NCBI GenBank assembly: GCA_964035545.1
Contig: OZ037772.1
Location: 10,741,318 to 10,805,317 of the forward strand
DNA: 64,000 nt
Direction: 5' to 3'
From: Bugula neritina
Taxonomy: Eukaryota; Bryozoa; Gymnolaemata; Cheilostomatida; Bugulidae
The notes below the pieces were generated by a model that worked only from the letters and a program-made list of their open reading frames with translations, made no database searches and was not told the origin of the DNA. This document shows, piece after piece, positions 38,281 through 50,215 of this stretch. Position 1 is the first letter of the stretch; each line of letters begins with the position of its first letter. Both the position numbers and the translations under genes were made by a program.

Positions 38281-40601
38281 ATGTCTGTGTACCACCATGA
38301 ATGTAAGTATATCATTCTGTAAAACTTGCAAACTATATGTCAATATTTGTAACAGACAGAGTAAAGCATGTAGAGACAACTTCTTAGTAAGTTTACTTAT
38401 GTATGTTAGTATCTTTGTTATCATGTTACAGTTGTTGACCAACAGGAGATTCTTCAAACATCTAATCACTACCAACAAGAAACATATCAATATGCTGACT
38501 GGGAGACTTTTTATGATAGTTTAGACTCTGCAGAACAATATAAACATCCAGTAAACTCAGACACTTCTACTTCTATTCTCACTGCAAACACTCAACCTGT
38601 TCTTAAGATGTCACCTGCTGTATCTGACACTTACCTACCAAATGCTATTGTCAGGGAACATTCGGATTGTTGGGAAAACATAACTACAAACCAAATTTCC
38701 TCCTCTGTAAACTTAGTTACTTCAGCTTCCACAATTAATGCAAGCAATCAAAGCTCTGTCAGCACAGAAGCTACAGTGTATGACAACTATCTAGATCAAG
38801 AAGAACCTGATGTTCCCCTGTCTGAAGTTATCTCTGAAGCTTTTACAGTTTTAGGACTGAATATTACATCAGATGTCAATTTAACTGGTGAGTCTTTTGA
38901 ATAGTTGTAAATTCATTTTGATAACATTCAAAATAGATCTTCTAAACAAAATTGTTCATTAGAAGATAAACTTACCATAAGCCTGATTAAGTAATTGACA
39001 TGTAATTATAAAGTAATTGTATAAATTAATTACATTATATATGTAATTAATTACAATTACAACTACAATCACACTTTCATGCATCAGTTACAAATTACAT
39101 TCAATTACTTGAAAAAAATGTAAATAATTACAACCAATTTAAATTACAAATTACAATACTCCAACCCTGATATTTACGCCCCTATAAGTATTATCACTTA
39201 TACTAGCATACATAACTTCAACAGTATTGTTCGCAAAGAAACTCATGCGGTTTTGCATTTATAAGTAATAATTTTTTTGTGTGAAAATCATAATGCTTTA
39301 ATGAAATGTACTTTTATAACCATTTGTGTATACTTGCGTAACTAACTTAAATGTAATGTTTTCTTATTATAAGAATATGTCTACATAGCTGTACTGTACA
39401 AGGAGTCTTGCAATAGCCAACAAAATTGCAGTATGTTGAAATGTTACAGATACTGTTTTACATTTCATTTTGTTTTACAGATCAAATGCAAACAGATTTC
39501 AAGACAAGAAACTTTTGTGTCAGTCTGGTTGATACAATTTTTAAAATGGCAGATAACTATAAAGTGCTTAGCAGGTTATACAAAGATACAGAGCATAGTG
39601 CTTGTGATACGCTGGTTACTGATAGAGCACCTTGTAGAGATGAACAGGATCAAAAAGATGTTCTGGTGAAAGATGTGAGAGCAAAGTCTGATGCTAAGAC
39701 AACTGCCTGTGACACTTGGAAAAGCAAATTAACTAAAAAACCTTCTGAAAAGAAAACATTTTCTTCTGGTGTTTTAAATAATTCATTTGCTCAAAATCAT
39801 TGCATAACTTCAAATATGAACCAAAGCATTGAAAAGAAGCCTTTTGAGTGTGATGTCTGTAAGAAGGATTTTATATGCAGAAGTTCTTTAAAATCACACA
39901 AAAGAAAACACACTAATGATAAACCATTTGTTTGTGAAGTCTGCGGTGGAACCTTTACTCAGAAATCTCATCTAGCCAGACACAGAAGAACTCACACGGG
40001 AGAGAAGCCATTTGCTTGTGAAGTTTGTGGTCATGCTTTCACTCAGCAGGGCAATCTCAGCAAACACATGAGAATACATATAGCAGAGAAACCTTTTCAG
40101 TGCAATCAGTGTGACTTCAAAACATCACATCGAAATAATCTCACAGCACACATAAGGAGACATACTGGAGAGAAACCTTTTCAGTGTGATCAATGTGATT
40201 TCAAATCAGCACAACAAACTACTCTCATAACACACATGAGAAGACACACTGGAGAGAGGCCCTATCAGTGCAATCAATGTGACTACAAGTCAGCGCAACG
40301 AAGTAACCTGAGAACACACATGAGGAAACACACTGGAGAGAAGCCATTTATCTGCGAAGTCTGTGGTCACGATTTTACTCATCAAAGTACTCTCATAACA
40401 CACATGAGAAGACATACTGGAGAGAAACCTTTTCAATGCAATCAATGTGACTATAAGTCAGTGCGGCAAAGTGAGCTCACTGTGCACATGAGAAAACACA
40501 CTGGAGAGAAGCCATTTCAGTGTAATTTATGTGACTATAAATGCAGTATAAAATATGGCCTTACCAAACACATGAAAACACATCAGCAAAAAGGCATTTA
40601 A
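38281..40601 (+). CDS. C2H2 zinc-finger protein, unit 11 (type C, 9 fingers)
   Basis: Predicted 532 aa, the longest of the cluster; exons 38281..38302, 38432..38887 and 39481..40601, phase 1 introns. Exon 3 is type C like unit 8 (TTACDTWKSKL, NNSFAQNHC) with nine fingers and canonical TGEKP/TGERP linkers; one linker is IAEKP. It ends in HQQKGI rather than the HNKET ending of the others. It closes the array: the sequence after it matches neither flank type. Confidence 0.77.
38991..39169 (+). repeat. Intron 2 GTAATTG/CAATTAC repeat, unit 11
   Basis: Ends ACTCCAACCCTG; one of the better preserved copies. Confidence 0.5.
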
Positions 40602-41524
40602 CTAGAGCTTAAAAGCAAGCAGAGATGTGAAGTCAATCCCTCATTACCTCTTTATAGTTTTTTTCTCAAAGAACATTCTGATAGCTATAACTCCATCGCG
40701 CAGCGTTTTTTTATACGAGGTATCACACAGATGGAGAGACACTATCTTTAAGCATTTAGGCTGCAGAGGCTTATTAACTCAAAATAGTAACCACGCATGA
40801 GAAAACACTGTGTGATAGAGGGCTGTGGTGTAAAATAACTTTTATTGTAATTCCTATAAGTTGTGCGTATTAACAAAACCACATTTCTGCACAGTAGATA
40901 CGTACAACTGGCACTAGGGAGAAATTTTCGGTTTAATTGCCATATAAGTGGATGCTTCGTGGGTTTGGTCTTCGTCTAAAACTGCTTCCTATTAATAAAA
41001 TGAACAAATTTGGTGTTTTACTTATATATGTGGTTGCCATGTTATATTTTACTGATACATTGATTTGTATAATTAATAAAATGAATCTACAAAATGCAAA
41101 TATGCTTTACCTCCAATTTATTTTCCAGTTTTCAGTTTTTAATTTGGATTTTTCGATTTTAAAAATAAATTTCAATGGTATATAGAGATACAATATAAAA
41201 CTTATGTACTTAAAATTCAATCACTATAATATTTGGCATTTAAACTTGCCACATGCTTTAAAAGTTAGCGAGATGTTAGCATGCTCCTGATTGGCTGAGT
41301 TTACACCACCTATTCAAAGAATCATAATAATTATTCCTATTGGAGCATGCAAGTAATGCTTGTGTAGGTTTATATAGGAAATGCATTGTTAAAGTCCCAT
41401 CTCTTTGCATATTGTATTTGCAAGGTTTTGCAGCTACAACAAGTTTTTTGAAAACCAGCATTGTGCTTACAAATAGGCATTGAAGTAATATAGTATTTTT
41501 AGTTTGCCTTTTGGTGCAGTAATA
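40602..41524. other. Spacer between the zinc-finger array and the transposase
   Basis: No gene seen. AT-rich unique sequence. I looked for a terminal inverted repeat matching the 3' side of the transposase ORF and did not find a clear one. Confidence 0.4.
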
Positions 41525-43360
41525 ATGCCTAAATTAAAGAAACGAAGTTTTCGTGGAAACCAGTATTCTTGTGATACTAAAGCTCTAACTATAACTGAGA
41601 CAGCTGACACTACTACTGCTATTGAAACTTCTACGGCTACAAGTATTGACGCTTCTAAACCTACAGTCTTGGAAAATTTTACACCTACAGGTACAACTAT
41701 TGAAACTTCTACAGGTACAACTATTGAAACTTCTACAGATGTTGACCCTGTTTCAGCTACAACTATGAACGCAAATACATCAGCAAGTTTGGCCAAGCTA
41801 GGTACTAGTCTACATAAATCTGCACAAAGTTTTACATCCAAGACTCTGATAAGACCCGATAGCGTGATAGTTCAGACTAAATTGATTCTAAGGCTGATGA
41901 AACGGTTGGCATCTGGTAAAATAGCCTGCCCGGATCATCTGACAGCGCCCCTTACCATAACTGTGGAGCCCTCTAGTGGAATAGTCTGCGAGTTCAAGTT
42001 TACTTGTTCCTATTGTGACGTCTTAGTTGAGAGTAATAAAATGAGTGAGAGAGATGCAAATAATCGATTCACCTTGAATACACAACTAGCTTTTGGCACC
42101 ATTCTAGCAGGCGGCCATAGAAGTACAGCTGAAACAATCGCGGTTCATTTAGGTTTACCCCCACCTGTCGCACATAGTGAATGGGCAAAAGATATGGAGT
42201 ATCTCAGAGAAGTGACCTCAAAGGTCGCTGACAGATCCATGTATCAAGCTGCCGAGGAAGCCGTTGAAGCAGTCAACGATACGGACATCACTGTGTCTTG
42301 TGATGGTACGTGGCAGCGCCGCGGGTTCAGCAGTAAAAATGGAGTAGCCACAGTTATTACGCACTCTAAAGACAAACCAGGAAAAGTTATTGACGTAGAG
42401 GTAATGTCTAGTTACTGCTTCACTTGCTCTCGCTATGGCGATGATGCTCCGGAACATAACTGTACAAAGAATCATCAGGGAACAGCTGGTAGCATGGAGA
42501 CTACTGGAATGGTTCGGATCTTTTGTCGCTCTCTTGAAAAAAGAGGAACCAGGTACTTAAACTATTTAGGTGACGGAGACTCCAAAGCTTTTAGTGCTGT
42601 GAAAGATGCTATGCCTTATGGACCTGACACCACCATTGAGAAGCTGGAGTGTGTCGGCCATGTTCAAAAGCGGATGGGTACGATGCTGCTCAACAAAGTT
42701 GAGCAATGCAAAGGTAAAGAGTTCTCCTGGGGAGGGCGCAAACACAGAGGTATAGGAGGCTTGGGGAAACTAAACAAATCAACTATTATGGCGATTCAGA
42801 TTCAATATGGAATAGCAATAAGGAATAACATTGGAGATTTGAAGGGAATGAAACGTTGTATTTGGGCAATTTGGCATCACAAAAACAAAAACCATAGTAA
42901 TTGTGGAACCTCTTGTCCAGCAGTGAATGGTACAGGTGATGGAAACGCTAACAGCTTACCAATGTTTGTTTTGAATGAAATTAAACCTGTATTTGAAACT
43001 CTTTCTGAAGAGTCGTTGTTAAAAAAATGCTTGCATGGTGGTACGCAAAACAACAATGAGTCCTTCCACAAGATCATTTGGTCCTATTGCTCAAAGAACC
43101 AGTTTGTGCAAAGATGTAGACTAGAGCTGGCTGTTAACTGTGCAGTGGTGCACTTCAACGATGGGGTTACGAATCTCACTTCTGTCTATAATTATTTGAA
43201 TATATCTGTTGGACAACAGCTAGCTAAGCATCTCTATGGGAAAGATCTTCTCAGAGTAGGCTCTGCGCAAAAAATTCTTGAGAAAGAAGGAAAAGGCAGA
43301 CGGAAAAGGAAAATATCATCCAAACCCAACAACCAGGATTACCAAGCTGGGGCCTTTTAG
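41525..43360 (+). CDS. Mutator-like transposase, intact intronless ORF
   Basis: 611 aa without introns. Residues 1-100 are Thr/Ser-rich, with a tandem repeat of ETSTGTTI. The core matches the Mutator-like transposase family found in many invertebrate genomes, whose members cut and paste DNA with a DDE catalytic domain. Candidate catalytic residues are D260 (SCDGTWQRRG), D350 (YLGDGDSKAF) and E512 (GGTQNNNESFH). A Cys/His cluster lies between the first two (CFTCSRYGDDAPEHNC), and another near residue 460 (HSNCGTSC). The tail is basic (KGRRKRKISSK), perhaps a nuclear signal. GC content is visibly higher than around it. AATAAA at 43614..43619. The start is the first ATG in the open frame. It could be an active element or a captured host gene; no TIR or target duplication was found. 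Confidence 0.8.
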   Translation: MPKLKKRSFRGNQYSCDTKALTITETADTTTAIETSTATSIDASKPTVLENFTPTGTTIETSTGTTIETSTDVDPVSATTMNANTSASLAKLGTSLHKSAQSFTSKTLIRPDSVIVQTKLILRLMKRLASGKIACPDHLTAPLTITVEPSSGIVCEFKFTCSYCDVLVESNKMSERDANNRFTLNTQLAFGTILAGGHRSTAETIAVHLGLPPPVAHSEWAKDMEYLREVTSKVADRSMYQAAEEAVEAVNDTDITVSCDGTWQRRGFSSKNGVATVITHSKDKPGKVIDVEVMSSYCFTCSRYGDDAPEHNCTKNHQGTAGSMETTGMVRIFCRSLEKRGTRYLNYLGDGDSKAFSAVKDAMPYGPDTTIEKLECVGHVQKRMGTMLLNKVEQCKGKEFSWGGRKHRGIGGLGKLNKSTIMAIQIQYGIAIRNNIGDLKGMKRCIWAIWHHKNKNHSNCGTSCPAVNGTGDGNANSLPMFVLNEIKPVFETLSEESLLKKCLHGGTQNNNESFHKIIWSYCSKNQFVQRCRLELAVNCAVVHFNDGVTNLTSVYNYLNISVGQQLAKHLYGKDLLRVGSAQKILEKEGKGRRKRKISSKPNNQDYQAGAF

Positions 43361-44688
43361 TTGCATGAAACTATTGTAAAGTAAGATATATAAGATTCTG
43401 TCAAACAGGAGTGTAGTGAGCAAGGGGTCTACTTAATGCTGCTAAGTTATTTCTTCAAAATTTTTAGTCTTAAAATCAACATGCCCCATCATATAGTAGG
43501 AAGTTATAAGCAGTATTAGAGAATACGTCTTTTAACTATTCATCATAAAAAACTTTGAAAGCAAAATATATGTGACTTGTGTAGACTGAGATACATTTTC
43601 AGTACTTAGAAACAATAAATTCTTAGGTTTTTAATTACTTTTTCATTATACTAAACATGTTTTTCTAATTTGCATATCAACTAATATATGTACACTTTTA
43701 GCAGTAGGCAGTCAAGCATGGCACAGTAGTAACTAATTTATTATGTTGACAGAAAGCAAATAAAATGCTGCATATGTGTCATTGAAAAACTTGTGAAGTT
43801 TTGTTTTTGACACCTGCACCTTGCAAAGCAATAAAGAATGGAATAATTAATCACATAGCATGGTTATTTATGACAGTAGAAGATCTCACCAGCTTGCTGT
43901 AGAGAGCAAGTATTGATTTCATCAACTTATTGATTAGTACTTGTGTATACCTGCATATAGTGTCATTTATATTATTGATTATAATGAACAAGTTCAAGCA
44001 CTTGTTTGAATACAGTTTGCAGGTGTTTGCAAGGTACTGTGACTCATTTGATTGGTGTAACAAGATTTGCTACTTGCTGTTAAATTAAAATACATTCGTT
44101 TATTCATTTAACTTACAGATGGAATTTTAGCTAGTTATGCTGTTAGAAATAATGATGAGCTGCAAAATAAAACACAATTTATATTATGTTGCAAGCTGCG
44201 CTCTAAAAATAAATAAATAAAGATGCAATTATTGCTTCAAAACAAAGTTTGGTGTAGATTGTGTGTATGGCAATTTGGATTGATGCCAACTTAAATGCAG
44301 TTAAAAGTGGAGAGCTTTAAATAGCAGCATAATACAAAAGTGTTGAGCAATAAGTTTTATCATGTACTGTTGGTGTGAGCTGGCTGTATTCAGTGGCAAT
44401 CAGGGATTGCTAACAATCAATCGTTTTTACAAACTTGATTGCCATTTCTCCGATGATAAGCGTTGCATTTTACAACATGTCTACTAGTTGCGCACTTAAA
44501 TAACTAGTTGAATACTATTTAATTTTTTATTGAGCAAATCTATTGTTAAAGTGGGTGGAGCCTATTTCACCTTATCCAAACATGACAAAGGGTTATCTAT
44601 TAGGCTGTGAAGTTGTTCATTATTTCTAAGGCTGAGCAGTTTCGCTTTGCAACTACTTCAGGGCTTACAACTTAAAGTGGCCTAGTTC
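43361..44688. other. Spacer between transposase and kinase gene
   Basis: Apart from polyadenylation signals near 43614 and 43759 nothing is recognised. AT-rich. Confidence 0.4.
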
Positions 44689-45944
44689 ATGTATGCAAAG
44701 CTAAAAAAAGGTAAGGTGGGGCTGATATAATTGAATTAGCAGCATTTTTTATTTGAATATACCAAAACTATTAATACATGATTGCATATTATAGTTATAC
44801 TGTACCCTTTGTTATATCAACCATTTTATCCTATGCGTATTCATAAAACTAACTACAAAGTATGATGCAGATCATTCATTAAGTAAAAGTATTATTTCAC
44901 ACTTTTAAGTAGGCATGGAATCGGCAAATATATTTATGCATTTTCCAGGCTTCAGAAGATTTAGTCATACATGTGCTGAAATAAGAAATTAACAGAAATT
45001 TAAAATAAACGCTGCGTAAAAACAGATGTATTAAGTTAAGCCTAAGTCATGAGCAGGTGATGATTTTTAGGCTTATATTTAGCCTAAAGTCAGTAAATTA
45101 CAAGCCAAAACCAGTCTTTATTATTACCAGTAAGTTTCTTCAATGACTTCCGTGCTTCAACATTTAAGCCTTAACCCCTTCAACATCCAACTTCATAAAA
45201 AGTCTAATACATGGCAAATCAGATATCAGTAAGCATATTGCAAGAGAGTGAGCATTTGAAGAAATGTCTAAACTCACTACTATAAGTTAAACCATTTCTA
45301 TTAGAATTCTGTTCAATTTCATTTCGTTATAGTTATACATACATACCTATATATTTGTAAATTCTTTAGATACCATTTTGCGCTATATACAACAGCAAGT
45401 GAGCAGATTTACATTTGAGATATTAATTTTAATGCAATTTATAGTAATTGATAAAAGATCAACCATGCTTTATCCAATAAGAATGCACATTCAGCACCTA
45501 CTTTAGATTTATACAACCCTCTCACCTAAATCACAAATTACCCCCCCCCCCCCCGTGTATTAGGTTCAGATCAGTATCGCAGCAAATAAACATAATAGTT
45601 TTATTTTATTCATGGTCTAAGCTTTTTGACAAGTTTCAAGAGTTTCCAAATTCTATTGCAGCTTAGCTAATACTTTTGCATTCATATTATATTATAAACA
45701 TTAAATGAAAACTTGTTTATCTTTCTCTTGAAGTTATACTCTCTCCATTTCAATTCATTTTCATGAAGTAAAATAGTAATAAAACAATCAATGCTCATAT
45801 ATTACAGTAAAATGCATTCAATGTTATTTGCTTTTCCGTTTTTCAGTTGATGGGCAAGTTATTTCTGAGAATATGACTGCAGGTGAGTGTGGCTTGAAAC
45901 CTATAATAAAAAAATACACGCGCACACACGTACGCACAGCACAG

Positions 45945-45976
<32 letters not shown>

Positions 45977-48900
45977 AACATATATATATAAACATATATA
46001 TAAACATATATATAAACACACACACACACACATATAAAAACATATATAAACACATATAAACACACATAACCACGTATACACACGTATACACACGTATACA
46101 CACATATACACACATATACACACATATACACACATATACACACATATATATACACACATATATATACACACATATATATACACACATATATATACACACA
46201 TATGAGTCAGTTTACTTCATTTAGTACACACCAGCAACTTAAGACCTAACATTAAAGTTTGCTCAAAATCAATTGAAATTTATTTTACATGATATTTTTA
46301 TGTGCTGGTTTTAACTACGCATAACAGAAAAGGCTGGGAGGGGATTCCCCAACATTAAAGCACAGGTCATTGTCATATGCACTTAACATTCTATATGTGC
46401 GGACCGTTACGAAAAAACCGTAACGGCCCGTAACCAAAACGAGCTGAATAATTAGGGAAAACATTGGAAATGAAGCAAAATTAAAAAGAACGTTGATTGT
46501 TTAGGTGTATTTATTGGTGTTTTACTAGTTTTGGCCAAAAAACCATGTTCATTACCAGCTAAATTGTGAAAAATAGCCAAAAACTGAAGATATCCAGTGT
46601 GTACTAAATTAAGTAAAATGAGACATATATAATATATTATTTTTTTATTTATTTATTCATTTATTTTATATAGCTAATTTACCCAGAGACCAACTTATAG
46701 GACAAGGGGGCTTTGCAAAAGTCTACTGGATGAGGAATAGCGAAGGAGAAAAAATAGCAGTGAAAAAGATTGATATTGAAACTGTTAAAGATCCCAGTGA
46801 TTCTCAAGAACTGGATATGGTAAAATTTTCAATTTGAAATACTTACATTTTTTACGATATAATAAAATGTAATAGATATATAACAAAATATATACCATAT
46901 TATATAATATATGCTGTATATTATATAGATTATAGTACATAGATTATATTAAAATTAATATAATCTATGTATTGAAATGAACTTTTTTAGATATGTTTTA
47001 AAAAATACTCAGAAGGAGTACCAAACTGTATTGTTTCTATTTATATATGAGCATTTGAGCAATTTGTGAAAATCAATTTATTAGCTTCAACAATTATTTA
47101 AAATTTAAAGTTATAAATGCATTTCGCTAACAGGAAATGAAAAACATTCACAGAGAAGTGCAAGTGATGAGTCAGTTGAATCACAAGAGGATAGTAAAGT
47201 ACTTTGGGTCAGAGGTCATTGACTGTGAACTTTTCATCTACATGGAATATCTCCCTAGAGGTTCCATTAAGGATGAGCTTCGGAGGAGACAAGCCCAGTT
47301 TTGTGAGTTGGAGGCAAAGAACTACATGCGGCATCTTCTAGAAGGTTTGACCTACCTTCATGAGAAGAAGATTATACATCGAGATATCAAAGGTACGGCT
47401 TCGTTAATGAGTCACTTCTCATTAATTCAAGCTATGATCAACTTACTCATATTGAGTGTTTATGAATAAATTGTGCCTTTAATATGTCATAAAAGTTGTT
47501 GGCTTACAAATACAACTTCAATCATATTTTGTGTTACTTTGATTTGCAACTTTAGGCTGCAACTATTTCAGCGAGAATTATAGTCCAAGAATTGTTGGAA
47601 AGATTTAGTGGTTAGAGCACTGACCTTGTAATTAAATACAAGGTCGGTGGTTTGATCCTCAGTCAAACTTATTGGTGATATTAAGAAGAGCATTCAGTCA
47701 TAATCTATATTAAATTTAAAAAACCTATTGCTATCAGGGATTCTCACAAGGGTGGTGACTAAATAAACTCATGCGTGTTTTTTTTTTATTGAAAAGTTTA
47801 TTCACTCGTCTAAATATTATTTAGGTATAATCTCTTTCAAAATGCAGGTTCCAACATTTTACTTGATGAGGACGGAAATGCAAAGTTGGCAGATTTTGGC
47901 CTTTCAAAGCGAATACAAACTGTGAAAACTAAAAGCACGGGAAACACAACTTTTACTGGAACAGCTCATTGGATGGCTCCGGAGGTCATTGTGGGGAATA
48001 CCTACAGTTTCAGAGCTGACATCTGGTGAGCTTTTGTCTAGAAACAAATTATTAAATTCAAAATATAATATTGCTTTGAAAAATTGTAGAAGTTGTAAAA
48101 ACAATATAAAAAATAATTTACAACTAATTTATTTTATCTAAAAAGTACGTTCTACATTTAAAAAATGACTCAAAGGGAAAATGAGTGAAAATAAAGCGTT
48201 TTAAGTAAAATGTGTCACACGATGTGATTCAGAAAAAAGGTTATTGCAAATAAGCTTTTGTCATCAGTTGACAGTTATTAAATAAGAAAGAAATGGCACT
48301 CAGATTGGGTTGTAGATAAGCAAATTATTAAATTGAACTTTTGTTAAATTTTCTTAAAATTTATAGTTTTCTTTACAGTTGGTTTATTAAAATGAATTGT
48401 AAAAATTAGAAATAAGAATAATTATTCTTATTATTTTTGAAATAAAATATATTTGTGAACTGTGGTACAGTTCTCATGTAATTATTTACAGCATATATAT
48501 TAGTATATTATAGTGTAAAAAGTTCAAAATGTGTGATTTATAGACCCTTGTGAGAAATTCTTTTGCTGGAATTGAGTTCATTTCATTGCATGGCCAACTA
48601 AAAACTACTTAATTCTAGTTTTAGCTTTATTGAAGATTAACTAGCTCTATACAAATCAATTGCAGCACATAGAAAAGGAATTTATTGCAATATTTACAAT
48701 ATTTCGCTATAATACTAAACAAATAAATCTTTAATGTGACATGTATAAGTTCCGTAATAATCAAAGAAAAAGTGATGTGTTGTTTTAGGAGTGCTGGTGC
48801 GACAGCAGTAGAAATGCTGACCGGAAACCCACCATATGGCATGAGCTGGAGGTCTACCAAGCAATATTTAAAATAGGAACCACCAGGACTGCTAAATACC

Positions 48901-49019
48901 TGCTGCATCCAAATCCCAGCAGCCAACTTCTTGATTTCCTGGAGAAAACCTTTAAGCCAATGGAAGAAGATCGTCCAACAGCAGTTGAGCTTACTGCTCA
49001 CCCTTGGCTAAGTGGTTAA
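44689..49019 (+). CDS. MAP3K-like (STE11-type) protein kinase, frameshifted in the last exon
   Basis: Exons 44689..44710 (tentative), 45847..45882, 46674..46819, 47134..47392, 47848..48025 and 48789..49019; all phases agree. The product is little more than a kinase domain: Gly loop GQGGFAKVY (residues 29-37), K50 in AVKK, helix C Glu76 (HREVQVM), catalytic loop HRDIKGSN (150-157), DFG (170-172), APE (198-200), then ADIWSAGATAVEML. HRDIKGSNILLD and the overall pattern are typical of MEKK/STE11 kinases, which phosphorylate MAP2Ks. No PB1 or other regulatory domain is seen. In the last exon the frame breaks after GNPPYG near 48838: reading on gives a stop at 48874..48876, while one base over the C-lobe continues to a stop at 49017..49019 (HELEVYQAIFKIG ... 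ELTAHPWLSG). Pseudogene, recent mutation or sequence error are all possible. AATAAA at 49318..49323. Confidence 0.65.
45541..45554. repeat. Poly-C run
   Basis: Fourteen C in a row in kinase intron 1, like the one at 4402-4416 in the first spacer. Confidence 0.8.
45913..46206. repeat. CA/TA microsatellite in kinase intron 2
   Basis: About 290 bp of alternating purine-pyrimidine sequence built from CACATATATA and CACGTATACA units. Long apparent reading frames on the - strand here are products of the repeat, not genes. Confidence 0.9.
47594..47790 (+). mobile_element. tRNA-derived SINE in kinase intron 4
   Basis: tRNA-like head with an A-box-like TTAGTGGTTAGAG and a B-box-like GGTTTGATCCT, followed by the body ATTGGTGATATTAAGAAGAGCA, CATTCAGTCATAAT, CTCACAAGGGTGGTGACTA and a T-rich tail. 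Same family as the copy at 52132. Confidence 0.75.
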
Positions 49020-49897
49020 CATTTTAGACTTGTACTATGTATTTTATTATTTATTACTTTCATATGGTATAGATATCTATTCATTTAAAGTAAAATGTTG
49101 TTGAGGTTGCATATATTTTATGATTACAATGTCTTACCGTGAAGTAATTTTAGTTTATATCTAATATATGTAGGCTATTTTATTTTTCAACGTGTTTTTA
49201 TATGTTTCCTCATTTCTGTAAGCAAAATTTTATGATTGTTTATTTTACTAAAATATATGATTACCTTTACTTCAAACTTTTTACTTCCTTTATCAAATTT
49301 AACAAAATTTTTATGCTAATAAAAAGAAACAAATTGATTTTTGAACATTGTTATTTATTGGCATTCTCACATATATTATATAACACAATATAAAGAATAT
49401 ATAATATATATAGCTGAAACACACATATAATATAGATCATAATATGTATTTAACACAGATTTTCTATTACATCATTTACGTACAGAAACCAAACTGTTCA
49501 TTTTACTTTTAATTCAACTAACAGATAACAAACAAACTGGTAAATTAAGGATGAACAAATATCTAGCAACAAACAAAAATGCCATATTGTATTTTCAATG
49601 TAGAAGAGCAGAGTTGTCTGCACTACAATCACTGTACTAGGGTCATGTTTCAACAGTTCTTCAACTCAATAACTTTAGTCTACAAGAAAACAATATTCAA
49701 TGTTATTCAATACAAAATATAATACTTTGTATCTGCATATAAATTATTAATACATGGCAGCTGGTATTCGAAAACAGCAAATGCTGATTCTATATTTTAA
49801 AACACCTGAACTATGCAATACCTGTCGAAATAAACAGCTTAAAGAATACAGTTTAAAATCATAATACTACTCCATGTTTAAGGCATCTGCAACTTCA

Positions 49898-50045
49898 GTT
49901 TTTTTTAAGTGGGCTAAAGACTTGTGTCTAAATGGCACAGACCCTATTATGACTGAATTCCCTTCCTCAAATCACATAAGTCTGGCCGAGATTTGAACCC
50001 ATGACCTCGTACGCACACTAGGTGGCGCTGTATCCACTAATACTT
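49898..50045 (-). mobile_element. tRNA-derived SINE, reverse orientation
   Basis: Read on the - strand: head with TTAGTGGATACAGCGCC, B box GGGTTCAAATCTC, body TTCAGTCATAATAGGG, CTGTGCCATTTAGACAC and TTTAGCCCACTT, poly-A-like end. Lies just downstream of the Bcl-2-like gene. Confidence 0.7.
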
Positions 50046-50063
50046 TTAGATGGTAACTATACG

Positions 50064-50215
50064 TGCAGGAAACAGAGTGTTGGCCCAATACAAGCAAGGT
50101 CATGTAGGGTTTGAACTTTGACAAAGCCATTGGTGATATGAGGAAAGGCATTTAATTACTTCTGTGCCTTAAGACTATGTCACCATCGTTATGACTAGCA
50201 AAGTCTTTAGCCTAA
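50064..50215 (+). mobile_element. Diverged SINE copy
   Basis: Head GGTCATGTAGGGTTTGAACT-TTGACAAAG, body CCATTGGTGATATGAGGAAA, CTTCTGTGCCTTAAG and TCTTTAGCC. It lies next to the reverse copy at 49898 and ends at the stop codon of the Bcl-2-like gene. Confidence 0.6.

Noticed and set aside
41467-41841. 124-codon - strand Val/Ser-rich frame
   Set aside because: Antisense of the Thr-rich repeat in the transposase N-terminus.
45824-46201. Three long overlapping - strand reading frames rich in Cys, Val, Tyr and Ile
   Set aside because: They are translations of the CA/TA microsatellite in kinase intron 2; composition and period follow the repeat.
48627-49001. 124-codon - strand frame opposite the last kinase exon
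   Set aside because: The + strand encodes the kinase C-lobe there; the antisense frame has no homology or splice logic.
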